This document shows, one piece after another, positions 1 to 6,633 of a stretch of DNA of 6,770 nt (position 1 is the stretch's first letter; each line of letters opens with the position of its first letter). The notes beneath the pieces are model-generated. The model had not been told where the DNA came from, ran no database searches, and saw only the letters and a list, made by a program, of their open reading frames with translations. The DNA is taken from positions 1 to 6,770 of the forward strand of contig CAYOKT010000119.1 in assembly GCA_964404605.1 (NCBI GenBank), read 5' to 3'. The position numbers and the translations under genes were made by a program. This stretch comes from CAYOKT01 sp964404605. Its GTDB lineage: Bacteria; Electryoneota; Electryoneia; Electryoneales; Electryoneaceae.

Positions 1-7
1 TATGAAA

Positions 8-28
8 CCCGGGACTAAAGTCGCCGGG
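8..28 (-). terminator. Possible intrinsic terminator at the operon end
   Basis: On the minus strand CCCGG-c-GAC-TTTA-GTC-CCGGG forms an eight-pair stem with one bulged C and a four-base loop, followed by TTTCATA. The stem is strong but the T run is only three long. It lies about 100 bases after the last stop codon, a plausible place for the end of the transcript. It may instead be part of the hairpin-rich repeat described next to it. Confidence 0.35.
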
Positions 29-31
29 CCA

Positions 32-96
32 CCCTTCGCAGAGCTTCGGAGGGCAGGAGCCCCGTGCCACCCGCCGCCTTCAGCTACAGCGTGGCA
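32..96. repeat. Two adjacent hairpins ending in GCAGG, REP-like
   Basis: Two imperfect inverted repeats follow each other on the plus strand. CCCTTCG (32-38) pairs with CGGAGGG (47-53, one G-U pair), and TGCCAC (65-70) pairs with GTGGCA (91-96). Each right arm is part of a similar block beginning AGCT (42 and 82) and running into GCAGG. The palindrome GCAACGTTGC (108-117) follows. The arrangement resembles intergenic repetitive palindromes, but copy number cannot be judged from one window. Confidence 0.35.
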
Positions 97-120
97 GGCG
101 CTCCCGGGCAACGTTGCGCA

Positions 121-140
121 CCGGGGTTAATCTGCCCCGG
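121..140 (-). other. Hairpin spanning the stop codon of the last gene
   Basis: CCGGGG (140-135 on the minus strand) pairs with CCCCGG (126-121) around an eight-base loop that contains the TAA stop. It has no T run after it. It may stabilise the 3' end of the message. Confidence 0.3.
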
Positions 141-855
141 CGGGCAGGCGGATCACAAGCGCTCCGCCCTCCCCTTCCTGCTCCGCCTCCAGCGTTGCGC
201 CCCATGCCTCCAGCGGCCGGGCGATGGCATCGCGCAGCTCCCCGAGCCGCTCCTCCCCGGGCATCCGCGGGCCGCTGACGCCGATCACCGCCCCGGTCCC
301 CTCACGCGCCACGCGCACCCGGATCGCCGCGCCCTCCTCCGCCGCAGCGAGGAGCAGGCGCAGGCAGGCGAAGAGGACCTGCTGCAGGGCGAAGGCGTCA
401 CCCGTGACCCGGATCGCCTCGCCGGGGTACTCCTCCTCGAGGCGGACCCGTTTCAATTCGGCGAAGCGTTGCGAGAGGGCGGCGAGGTTGGCGACGACCT
501 CCACCAGGTCGAACTCGACCTGCGGGTCATCCACGCTGTGCGCGAAACGGTTGAGGCGCTTGATCACCGCCTCGCCCCGCTCGATCTGCCGGCCGATCTT
601 CTCCTCGACCCGCGCCGCCAGGCCGGCGGGCACCGCGCCACCCTCCCCGGCGCCGGCGATGCAGTCCGCCAGCAGGCCGTTCACCTGGTCGAGAATCGAG
701 AGGATGTTGTTCAGCTCGTGGGTGACACTCGCGGTGATCGCCCCGAAAAAGGCGAGCCGCGGGTCCAGGCCGGTGTCTCCCTGCCCGCCGCTCCCGCGCC
801 CCTCGTCCGGGCGCCCCGGGTTCTCCCGCTCCCCGCTCCCGCTCCCGCCGTTCAC
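127..855 (-). CDS. Degenerate histidine-kinase homologue, probable histidine phosphotransferase
   Basis: A 242-residue soluble protein related to histidine kinases. After a Gly/Ser/Glu-rich leader (1-30) comes a HisKA-type dimerisation helix with intact H46 in ITASVTHELNNILSILDQVN. A two-helix hairpin to about 110 and an ATPase-like alpha/beta domain (about 112-238) follow. The ATPase domain seems unable to bind ATP. Aligned with the kinase encoded upstream, the N-box asparagines are replaced (FACLRLL, with A163, R166 and L167 at the Asn sites), the G1 aspartate box is VSGPRMPGE, and the F box and glycine-rich G2 box are absent. The final strand GGALVIRLPAG is kept. This pattern, a live histidine on a dead ATPase fold, is known from ChpT and Spo0B-type phosphotransferases, so a phosphorelay role is inferred. 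The GTG start is set by AAGGAG seven bases upstream and by the 4-base GTGA overlap with the receiver gene; no other good start lies before the H box. Last gene of the cluster. Confidence 0.88.
   Translation of the reverse strand: MNGGSGSGERENPGRPDEGRGSGGQGDTGLDPRLAFFGAITASVTHELNNILSILDQVNGLLADCIAGAGEGGAVPAGLAARVEEKIGRQIERGEAVIKRLNRFAHSVDDPQVEFDLVEVVANLAALSQRFAELKRVRLEEEYPGEAIRVTGDAFALQQVLFACLRLLLAAAEEGAAIRVRVAREGTGAVIGVSGPRMPGEERLGELRDAIARPLEAWGATLEAEQEGEGGALVIRLPAGAD
823..847 (-). repeat. Short tandem CGGGAG repeat in the leader of the degenerate kinase
   Basis: Four near-identical units read CGGGAG, CGGGAG, CGGGGAG, CGGGAG on the minus strand and encode the Gly/Ser/Glu-rich start of the protein (GSGSGEREN). 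One unit is seven bases long. Such runs are prone to slippage, and a gain or loss of one base here would shift the frame ahead of the H box. Confidence 0.55.
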
Positions 856-1235
856 TCCCCGTCTCCTTCCGGTTCGCCGAGCACCCCGCGGATCCTCGCC
901 AGGAGCACATCGATCGGGAAGGGTTTCATCAGGACTTCGAACTCCCCCTCGCGCACCTCCGCCGTCTCATCATCCTCGGCGCCATGCCCGGTGATCATCA
1001 GCACCTTGGTATCGGGATAGGTTTCGCGGATGGTCCGCATCACCTCGAGGCCGCTCATCCCCGGCATCTTCAGGTCGGCGACGACGACATCGAACCGTTT
1101 CTTCTCCAGCAGGTCCAGCGCGGCCTGTCCGCGGGTCACCGCTTCCGCCTCGATCCCCCGCAGCTCCAGGCGTTCGACGAGGGTGGAGACCAGCTCCTCC
1201 TCATCATCGATGAGCAACACCCTGTACTGTTTCAT
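852..1235 (-). CDS. Stand-alone receiver-domain response regulator
   Basis: A 127-residue CheY-like protein consisting of a single receiver domain. All key residues are present: acidic pair D10-D11, phospho-acceptor D54 in VVADLKMPGMSGLEV, T82 in MITGHG, and K104 in VLMKPF. A short acidic tail (GEPEGDGE) follows, and no output domain. It would accept a phosphoryl group from the histidine kinase just upstream and either bind a target or serve as an intermediate in a phosphorelay. The ATG lies 3 bases after the kinase stop, with GGAG inside the end of the kinase gene as ribosome site, so the two are probably translationally coupled. Its stop overlaps the start of the following gene (GTGA). The receiver resembles that of the kinase-like/BON/receiver protein (shared DLKMPG, TGHG and IDVL segments), which suggests the two arose by duplication and see the same histidine partner. 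Confidence 0.95.
   Translation of the reverse strand: MKQYRVLLIDDEEELVSTLVERLELRGIEAEAVTRGQAALDLLEKKRFDVVVADLKMPGMSGLEVMRTIRETYPDTKVLMITGHGAEDDETAEVREGEFEVLMKPFPIDVLLARIRGVLGEPEGDGE
863..870 (-). promoter_or_regulatory. Shine-Dalgarno site for the degenerate kinase gene
   Basis: GGAAGGAG on the minus strand lies seven bases before the GTG at 855, inside the last codons of the receiver gene. Together with the GTGA stop/start overlap (852-855) it points to translational coupling of the two genes and fixes the start. Confidence 0.7.
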
Positions 1236-1238
1236 CGT

Positions 1239-2957
1239 TCACTCCGTCTGCGCCGGACTCTCGAGGGGCAGCTCCACCGTGAAACAGGTCCCCTCGCCGA
1301 GTTTGCTCTTGACGCTGATCGACCCGCCCAGCTTCTGCACCAGGCCATAGGTGATGGAGAGCCCGAGCCCGGTGCCGAACTCGCCCTTGGTGGAGAAGAA
1401 CGGCTCGAAGATGTGTTTCAGGTTCTCCTCGGAGATCCCGGTGCCGTTGTCGCAGATGGTCACCGACACCCCCCTGCCGTTCAGCGGCCGCAACGAAAAG
1501 ACGATCTTTCCCCCCTTCTTCACCGCGGCGAAAGCGTTGTTGATGATGTTCAGAAAGATCTGCTGCAACTTGCCCCGATCGCTGATGATCGTGGGGATAT
1601 CCTCCGGGTAGTCGGTTTCGATGATGATGTTGCGGTGCAGCGCCTCCTTGCCGAGAAACCCGAGCACCTCGTTGAGCAGCCTCCCGAGGTCGATCCGCTC
1701 CTTGCGTGCCTCCAGCCGGCGGGTGAAGCCGAGCAGGCGGTGGGTCACTTCGCTGCACCGCTGCACGGACTGGATGATCGAATCCAGCGAGGCGAGGGTC
1801 TTCTCCTTGAAGGGAAAGTCCTCCGTCGCCGCGAGGTCCTTCAGCAGGCCGGCCTTCTCATTGATAATCGCCAGCGGGTTGTTGATCTCATGGGCCACAC
1901 TGGCGGAGAGCCGGCCGATGGTCGCCATCTTGTTCGTGTACTCGATATTGTGCAGCATCCGGTCGTGCCGCTGGTCCGCCGCGCGGATGTGCTTCACCAT
2001 CGTGGTCACGCTCCACAGGACCACGAGGAGGATCAGAATCGCGCTGATGATGAGGAAGGAGATCACCTCGGTGCGAATCTTCCCCAGGTCCTGCGCCAGC
2101 TCCCCGCGCCGCTTGATGACCATCAGGATGAACGGGGAACTCTCGATGTACCGGTAGCCGAGGACGTAGGAGCCGTTCTCCCCGCCCGCGTCCTCGATCA
2201 CCTCCGCGACGGCGGAATAGGGCGGCACGGGCAGGGGGCAGGGCTCGAGCAGTTTTCCATGCGCCCGCGAGTCGGTCTGGAGGACCCCCTCCCGGTTGAT
2301 GAGGAAGGCATCGCCCGCCCGGCCGCGGTCGGCGACCGCGAGCAGCTCGTTCAGCAATTCCATGTCCACCGTGGCCCGCAGGATGAAAAAACCATCGGGG
2401 GCGGTCTCGCGCTTCACGGCGATGACGAAGTGCGGAAAGTGGCGGAAACCCATGAACACATCGCTGACATACACCCCCCGCAGGCTCACCTCGTGGAACC
2501 AGGCCTGGTCACGGTAGTTCACCCCGAGCAGCTCGTAGGGGCCGATGTAACTGACCTGCACGCCGTTGCGGTCGATCACCCCGAGGTCGACGAAGCCGCC
2601 GAAGGATTCACGCAGGTTGCGGAAGATGTCCGCGAGCCGGTCCTGCCGCTCGAGTTCGGCCGGGGTCTGTTCCCTGCTGAGCATCTCCAGCGCCGAGATC
2701 CGTTCGCGGATGATGAACTCGAGGGAGCGGGAGGCGCTCGAGAGGGTGCGGGAGATGTCGTACTGGATCTGGTTGTGCAGGTTCTTGCGGTACTGGTACA
2801 GGTTGACTTCGGTGAGGACGATCAGGGGGGTAATCGCGACGACGAGGGTGAGGAGAACCGAGTATCGCCAGATGCGGCGGTACCGGCGATAGGCATCGAT
2901 TTCACCGCCGCCCCCGGACCATCTTCGGGGCAGGATCATTTTCAGGAAGAAATCCAT
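1239..2957 (-). CDS. Membrane sensor histidine kinase with double Cache (dCache) sensor
   Basis: A 572-residue inner-membrane histidine kinase. TM1 is at about 33-51 and TM2 at about 297-320. The roughly 245 residues between them form a periplasmic sensor of dCache type, shown by YRDQAWFHEV (148-157), GVYVSDVFMGFRHFPHFVIA (161-180), a second-lobe GDAFLINREGVLQTDS (215-230) and SPFILMVIK near the membrane. There is no HAMP or PAS domain; a short linker leads to the HisKA domain with phospho-acceptor H356 in SVAHEINNPLAII. The catalytic domain is complete: N box with N470, N473 and N474; G1 box D503-N-G-T-G507; F box FEPFFSTK (517-524); G2 box with GTGLGL (528-533). It should therefore be an active kinase. 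The ligand is unknown; the dCache_1 amino-acid motif looks incomplete, because Q151 stands where the arginine two residues before the tryptophan is expected. The ATG is preceded by GAGG at short spacing. Its TGA stop lies 3 bases before the next gene, the receiver, which is its most likely cognate partner. Confidence 0.95.
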   Translation of the reverse strand: MDFFLKMILPRRWSGGGGEIDAYRRYRRIWRYSVLLTLVVAITPLIVLTEVNLYQYRKNLHNQIQYDISRTLSSASRSLEFIIRERISALEMLSREQTPAELERQDRLADIFRNLRESFGGFVDLGVIDRNGVQVSYIGPYELLGVNYRDQAWFHEVSLRGVYVSDVFMGFRHFPHFVIAVKRETAPDGFFILRATVDMELLNELLAVADRGRAGDAFLINREGVLQTDSRAHGKLLEPCPLPVPPYSAVAEVIEDAGGENGSYVLGYRYIESSPFILMVIKRRGELAQDLGKIRTEVISFLIISAILILLVVLWSVTTMVKHIRAADQRHDRMLHNIEYTNKMATIGRLSASVAHEINNPLAIINEKAGLLKDLAATEDFPFKEKTLASLDSIIQSVQRCSEVTHRLLGFTRRLEARKERIDLGRLLNEVLGFLGKEALHRNIIIETDYPEDIPTIISDRGKLQQIFLNIINNAFAAVKKGGKIVFSLRPLNGRGVSVTICDNGTGISEENLKHIFEPFFSTKGEFGTGLGLSITYGLVQKLGGSISVKSKLGEGTCFTVELPLESPAQTE

Positions 2958-3014
2958 ACCGCCTCACTCGCCGTTGTTCCCATGCGTCCCCCGTTTCCGG
3001 CCGGCCCCTCTCTC

Positions 3015-3027
3015 CGGCACCCTGCCG
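3015..3027 (-). other. Small hairpin directly after the stop of the kinase-like/BON/receiver gene
   Basis: On the transcript CGGCA-GGG-UGCCG forms a five-pair stem immediately after the TAG stop. There is no run of U after it, so it is not a standard terminator. It could slow decay or cause partial attenuation before the sensor kinase gene, or be chance in GC-rich DNA. Confidence 0.3.
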
Positions 3028-4245
3028 CTATTGCGCCGCCCCGCCGCCGCCCACTTTCCGGTAGGCTTCGCGCATCGTCTCGGCGAGGACATCGATGTCC
3101 ACCGGTTTCTGCAGGTAGGCGAACGCGCCGAGTTCCCGGGCCAGCGCCTCCTCCTTGTCCGACCCGTGCCCGGTTAGGATGATGACCTCCACATTGGGGT
3201 GGTCGCGCTTGACCCGGCGCAGCACCTCGATGCCGTCGATCCCCGGCATCTTCAGGTCGAGGACCATCACCTCGGGCTCCTCGCCGGCGAGGAAATCGAG
3301 CGCCTCCTCGCCGTTGAAGACCACCGCCGACTCGAGGTTCCGCGTCTGCAACCGTTCCGAAAGGGTCTGCACGAAATCGCGCTCGTCATCGACGAGCAGC
3401 GCGCGCGGGGGCGGCCCGAGATCCGCCGTGCGGAGCAGCGGCGGCGGGATGAACCGGGTTCCGGGGGCGACATGGACCTCCCGCACCCCCTCCACCTTCC
3501 GGGCGGCGGCCTCGATCCGGCTGCTCACATGCTCCAGACGGGTGACATAGCGGTTGATTTTTATTTCGAGCACTCCCTCCTCGGCGCTGACCTCCACATC
3601 CTGCCCCAGCTTCGCCAGCTCGAGGTGCACCCGCGCCGCGAGGAGGAAATCCTCCGCCGCGCGGCGGGAGTCGGGCGTGGGAGCGACCGCCTCCTTGCCG
3701 GCGTTCTCGCAGATCACCTCCACCGCTTCCTCCACCGTCATCGTGTCCATCGGCAGGAGGATGTCGTACAGGCTCTCCTCGTAGGGTTCCCTGCCGAACA
3801 GGTGCTGCGTCCACTGCATGCGCTCTTCATCATCGCGGCGGACCAGCCGCTCGGCCTCCTTTTCGCTGATCTCCCGTTCCCGCATCGCAACGGCGACCCG
3901 GTGATCGAACCGGGCGACCAGGCAGACCTTGAGGACATGGGTGACCCTGGGCGGGATGAGATGCCCGGCGAAGCCGTGCAGCAGGAAGCCGTCCTCCCGC
4001 GCGAGTTCCGCGAGGGCCAGCCGGAGGCAGGCGATGTTCCGCTCCCGCTCGTGGGTCAAGCGGTCGAAGAACGCCGTCGGGCCGTGCATTGCGCGCAGCA
4101 GCCGCTCCTCGGCGACGTTGCACCGCGAGGAGGCGAGCGCGAGCACCTCCTTTTCGCACCGCCGGCATCCGAGCCGCCCGGCGACCGCCCCGGCAACCTC
4201 CTCGCCGGAGCAGAATGAGCCGCTGAAGATGGTGATACTCGCCAC
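3028..4245 (-). CDS. Cytidylate-kinase-like / BON-like / receiver fusion protein
   Basis: A 405-residue cytoplasmic protein with three parts. Residues 1-180 resemble the cytidylate-kinase-like family: N-terminal beta strand and loop ITIFSGSFCSGEEVAGAVA, a GFAGHLIPP segment near 91-99, a VCLVARFDHRV strand/helix, the RRDDEERMQW segment (136-145) and LYDILLPMDTMTVEEAVEVI (159-178), matching the usual 'lYDlvlNtd.ls.eeAv' ending. The phosphate loop has E15-E16 where a classical P-loop has GK-S/T; this family often lacks the lysine, so nucleotide kinase activity is doubtful. Residues about 195-262 look like a BON-type alpha/beta domain (VLEIKINRYV, then KVEGVREVHVAPG). Residues 280-396 are a full receiver: acidic pair D286-D287, phospho-acceptor D330, T358 and K380. 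No DNA-binding or enzymatic output domain follows the receiver. The GTG start is supported by a strong ribosome site. It follows the transporter by 70 bases and precedes the sensor kinase, so it is probably the response partner of this system. The domain calls are strong for the receiver, good for the kinase-like part and moderate for BON. Confidence 0.9.
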   Translation of the reverse strand: MASITIFSGSFCSGEEVAGAVAGRLGCRRCEKEVLALASSRCNVAEERLLRAMHGPTAFFDRLTHERERNIACLRLALAELAREDGFLLHGFAGHLIPPRVTHVLKVCLVARFDHRVAVAMREREISEKEAERLVRRDDEERMQWTQHLFGREPYEESLYDILLPMDTMTVEEAVEVICENAGKEAVAPTPDSRRAAEDFLLAARVHLELAKLGQDVEVSAEEGVLEIKINRYVTRLEHVSSRIEAAARKVEGVREVHVAPGTRFIPPPLLRTADLGPPPRALLVDDERDFVQTLSERLQTRNLESAVVFNGEEALDFLAGEEPEVMVLDLKMPGIDGIEVLRRVKRDHPNVEVIILTGHGSDKEEALARELGAFAYLQKPVDIDVLAETMREAYRKVGGGGAAQ

Positions 4246-4250
4246 GACAC

Positions 4251-4257
4251 CCTCCTT
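4251..4257 (-). promoter_or_regulatory. Strong Shine-Dalgarno site for the kinase-like/BON/receiver gene
   Basis: On the minus strand AAGGAGG ends five bases before the GTG at 4245. This near-perfect ribosome site decides in favour of the GTG start and gives the gene a protein beginning MASITIFSG, exactly where the kinase-like fold begins. Confidence 0.75.
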
Positions 4258-4315
4258 CGGCCGGGCATGGACCGGTCACGACGACGCGATCCACCCGCCC
4301 GTCAAGCCGGCGGTT

Positions 4316-6592
4316 CTACGATTTCCCCGCCTCTTCCCCTCCCCGGAACCAGGGTGAGGCCTTCTTCAGGATCGCCAACCGTTCCGGGGCGACCTCGTAA
4401 GCCTTGAACTTCGGTTTCAGCAGTGGGCACTCCCCATCCGGCACACCGATGCAACTCCCCTTGTGAATCTGCTGCACCGCATAGGCGACGCTCGGGAACA
4501 GGTGATCCTCGCCGATTTTATCGTACAGATGGGTTCTCCGCATCACATCGAGGACATGATCGTTGAGCCCGCTGAAGGAGACATCATAGCCCAACTCCCG
4601 CAGGCGGCTGACCAGGACGGAGAGAGCCACCTCGCCCGAGGCGTCCAGCTCGTTGATCCCGTTGCCGACGATTAAAACATGCTTCAGCTCGGGCATCGAA
4701 GAGACCATCATCAGGATGCGATCCTCAAGGTAGTTCACATTCGCGAAGAACAGGGAATCGTTGAACCGGATCACGGCGACATGCCGGCATTTCTCCAGCC
4801 CCCAACGGTCGGCGTCACGGTAGGCGCCCTCCGGCGTGCGCGACAGGGTCGCCATCTCCGGCTTCATGTTGCGCAGGAGGAACAGGGCGAGGGAGAGGAC
4901 GACCCCGATGAGGATGCCCCGGTCGAGATGCGGGGCGAAAACGAGCGTACTCGCGAAGGTGATCAGCGAGATCGCGCCGTCATACTTCTGCGCCCGCCAG
5001 GCATGGATGAACCCGCCGACATTGAGCAGGCCGACCACGGCCATCATGATGATCGCGGCGAGCACGGACTGGGGAAGGTAGAATAGCAGCGGCGTGAAAA
5101 AGAGCAGGGTAATCAGCACGACGAAGCTGCTGAACGCGCTGGACAGGCCGGTCACCGCGCCCGCCTGCATGTTCACCGCGCTGCGGGAGAAGGAGCCGGA
5201 AACGGGATAGCTGCTGGTGAAGGAGCCGACGATGTTCGCCAGCCCCTGGCCGATCAACTCCTGGTTCGGGTCGAGCCGCTGCCCGGTGCGGGCGGCGATG
5301 GCCTTGGCGATCGAGATCGCCTCCATGAACCCGAGCAGGGAGATGATGATCGACATGGTGAAGAGGTCCAGCAACACCATCAGGTCGACCTTCGGCGCCT
5401 TGATCCCAGGCAGCCCCCGCGGGATGGAACCGACGACCGCGCCCCCGCCGATCAGCCGAATCGCGGCCGTGTCGACCGGACGGTTCGACACCTTGATCCG
5501 CCAGTGCACCCCGTCCACCTCCGCCTCCGGCGGCACCTCGCCCGGCAGAAAGAAACGAACCCCTCCCGCCGGATCCTTCACCGCCGCAAAACGCAGCTCC
5601 CGCAACTCGGCCCGGAGGTCCCCGGCGCGCTCCCTCAGCTTCTCGACCTCGACAGCCAGCTTCGCCGCCTGCGCCTCGAGTTCGATCGCCGCCGTCGAGT
5701 GGGCGTCGGCGCTCTTCTGCGCCTCCCGCAGCTTCGCGCTCAATGCGACCCGGCTCTCCATCGCGGCCCGGATTTCGCCCAGCGTCCGGTTGTACTCCTC
5801 GACCAGCCGGTGCGCCCGTCCGGCTTCGATATCCGCGAGACCCGTCGTGATGTTCTTCTCGAACCCCGTCGCCCAGGAGATGAGCGTCGTGACCAGCACC
5901 GCGGCGAGAACGTTGGGGATGCGCGGGTTGACCTTCTTCAGGATCACCATGATCGCGAAGGCGAGGAGGGCGAGGAGCAGGGTGGGCCAGTGGGTGTGGT
6001 GCCACGCCGCGATGATGACGTTCCACACGGTTTGGTAATGGTGCTCCGCCTTGTCCACGTCCACACCGAAGAGCTTGGAGAGCTGGGAGGTGGCGATGAT
6101 GATCGCCGCGGCGTTGGTGAAACCGTTCACCACCGGGTGGGAGAGGAAGTTGACCACCATCCCCAGGCGGAACACCCCGAGGAGGAACTGGAACACCCCG
6201 ACCATCAGGGCGAGGAGAATGGCGTAGGCGATGAAACTTTCACTGCCCGCCGTGGCCAGCGGCTCGAGCGCGGTGGCGGTCATCAGGGAGACGACAGCGA
6301 CCGGCCCGGTGGCGAGTTGGTGGCTGGAGCCGAAAAGCGCCGCGACGAGTGGCGGGAGAAAGGCGGCGTACAGGCCGTAATAGGCCGGCAGGTCGGCTAA
6401 CTGGGCGTAGGCCATCGACTGGGGGATCAGCACCAGGGCGACCGTGAGCCCGGCGAGGAAATCCGCCCGCAGCTTGGTCAAGTTGTAATTCTCGAACCAG
6501 CGGAGAAAGGGGAATAACCTCACAAGGAGAGAGGACTCATTCTCCTGTCCGTGGCGGCGCCCCCCTGGTGCACGATTCTTCACGACAGTCAT
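4316..6592 (-). CDS. SulP-family anion transporter with STAS domain and periplasmic coiled-coil insertion
   Basis: Inner-membrane secondary transporter of the SulP/SLC26 family, which moves sulfate, bicarbonate or other anions; the substrate cannot be read from the sequence. The family signature is clear at residues 44-104 (DFLAGLTVALVLIPQSMAYA, then YYGLYAAFLPPLVAALFGSS and TGPVAV) and again at 448-474 (GQGLANIVGSF, PVSGSFSRSAVN). A STAS domain covers about 600-710, with D650-A-S-G653 at the usual STAS phospho-serine/NTP loop. At 758 residues it is well above the roughly 550-600 usual for bacterial SulPs. The excess is mostly an insertion at about 250-385, between predicted TM7 (227-243) and TM8 (403-430), of which about 255-335 is a charged, Ala/Leu/Glu-rich coiled coil. 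A tail of about 48 residues after STAS contains C714 and C722. The ATG start is the only one giving the full N-terminus, although its ribosome site is weak. It is the first gene of the apparent operon; the next gene begins 70 bases after its TAG stop. Confidence 0.95.
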   Translation of the reverse strand: MTVVKNRAPGGRRHGQENESSLLVRLFPFLRWFENYNLTKLRADFLAGLTVALVLIPQSMAYAQLADLPAYYGLYAAFLPPLVAALFGSSHQLATGPVAVVSLMTATALEPLATAGSESFIAYAILLALMVGVFQFLLGVFRLGMVVNFLSHPVVNGFTNAAAIIIATSQLSKLFGVDVDKAEHHYQTVWNVIIAAWHHTHWPTLLLALLAFAIMVILKKVNPRIPNVLAAVLVTTLISWATGFEKNITTGLADIEAGRAHRLVEEYNRTLGEIRAAMESRVALSAKLREAQKSADAHSTAAIELEAQAAKLAVEVEKLRERAGDLRAELRELRFAAVKDPAGGVRFFLPGEVPPEAEVDGVHWRIKVSNRPVDTAAIRLIGGGAVVGSIPRGLPGIKAPKVDLMVLLDLFTMSIIISLLGFMEAISIAKAIAARTGQRLDPNQELIGQGLANIVGSFTSSYPVSGSFSRSAVNMQAGAVTGLSSAFSSFVVLITLLFFTPLLFYLPQSVLAAIIMMAVVGLLNVGGFIHAWRAQKYDGAISLITFASTLVFAPHLDRGILIGVVLSLALFLLRNMKPEMATLSRTPEGAYRDADRWGLEKCRHVAVIRFNDSLFFANVNYLEDRILMMVSSMPELKHVLIVGNGINELDASGEVALSVLVSRLRELGYDVSFSGLNDHVLDVMRRTHLYDKIGEDHLFPSVAYAVQQIHKGSCIGVPDGECPLLKPKFKAYEVAPERLAILKKASPWFRGGEEAGKS

Positions 6593-6633
6593 CTTGCCAA
6601 CCGCCCGTGGTGTACGAAGCTCTCACCGCCGTC

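Noticed and set aside
64..1020. A 318-codon open frame on the plus strand at the left end.
   Set aside because: It covers the antisense of the degenerate kinase and the receiver. The minus-strand genes have ribosome sites and overlapping stop/start codons; this frame has no recognisable domain.
984..3182. A 732-codon open frame on the plus strand.
   Set aside because: It lies opposite the sensor kinase and receiver genes, whose domains are unmistakable. Long antisense frames are expected in GC-rich genes, and its translation (rich in His, Asp, Gln, Leu and Arg with no domain) looks like a mirror of the minus-strand codons.
3199..4218. A 339-codon open frame on the plus strand.
   Set aside because: It is antisense to the kinase-like/BON/receiver gene, shows no recognisable domain, and has the same mirror-type composition.
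4270..4277. The palindrome GACCGGTC between the transporter and the next gene as an operator.
   Set aside because: Eight-base GC-rich palindromes are common in such DNA, and no second copy or linked regulator gene is present.
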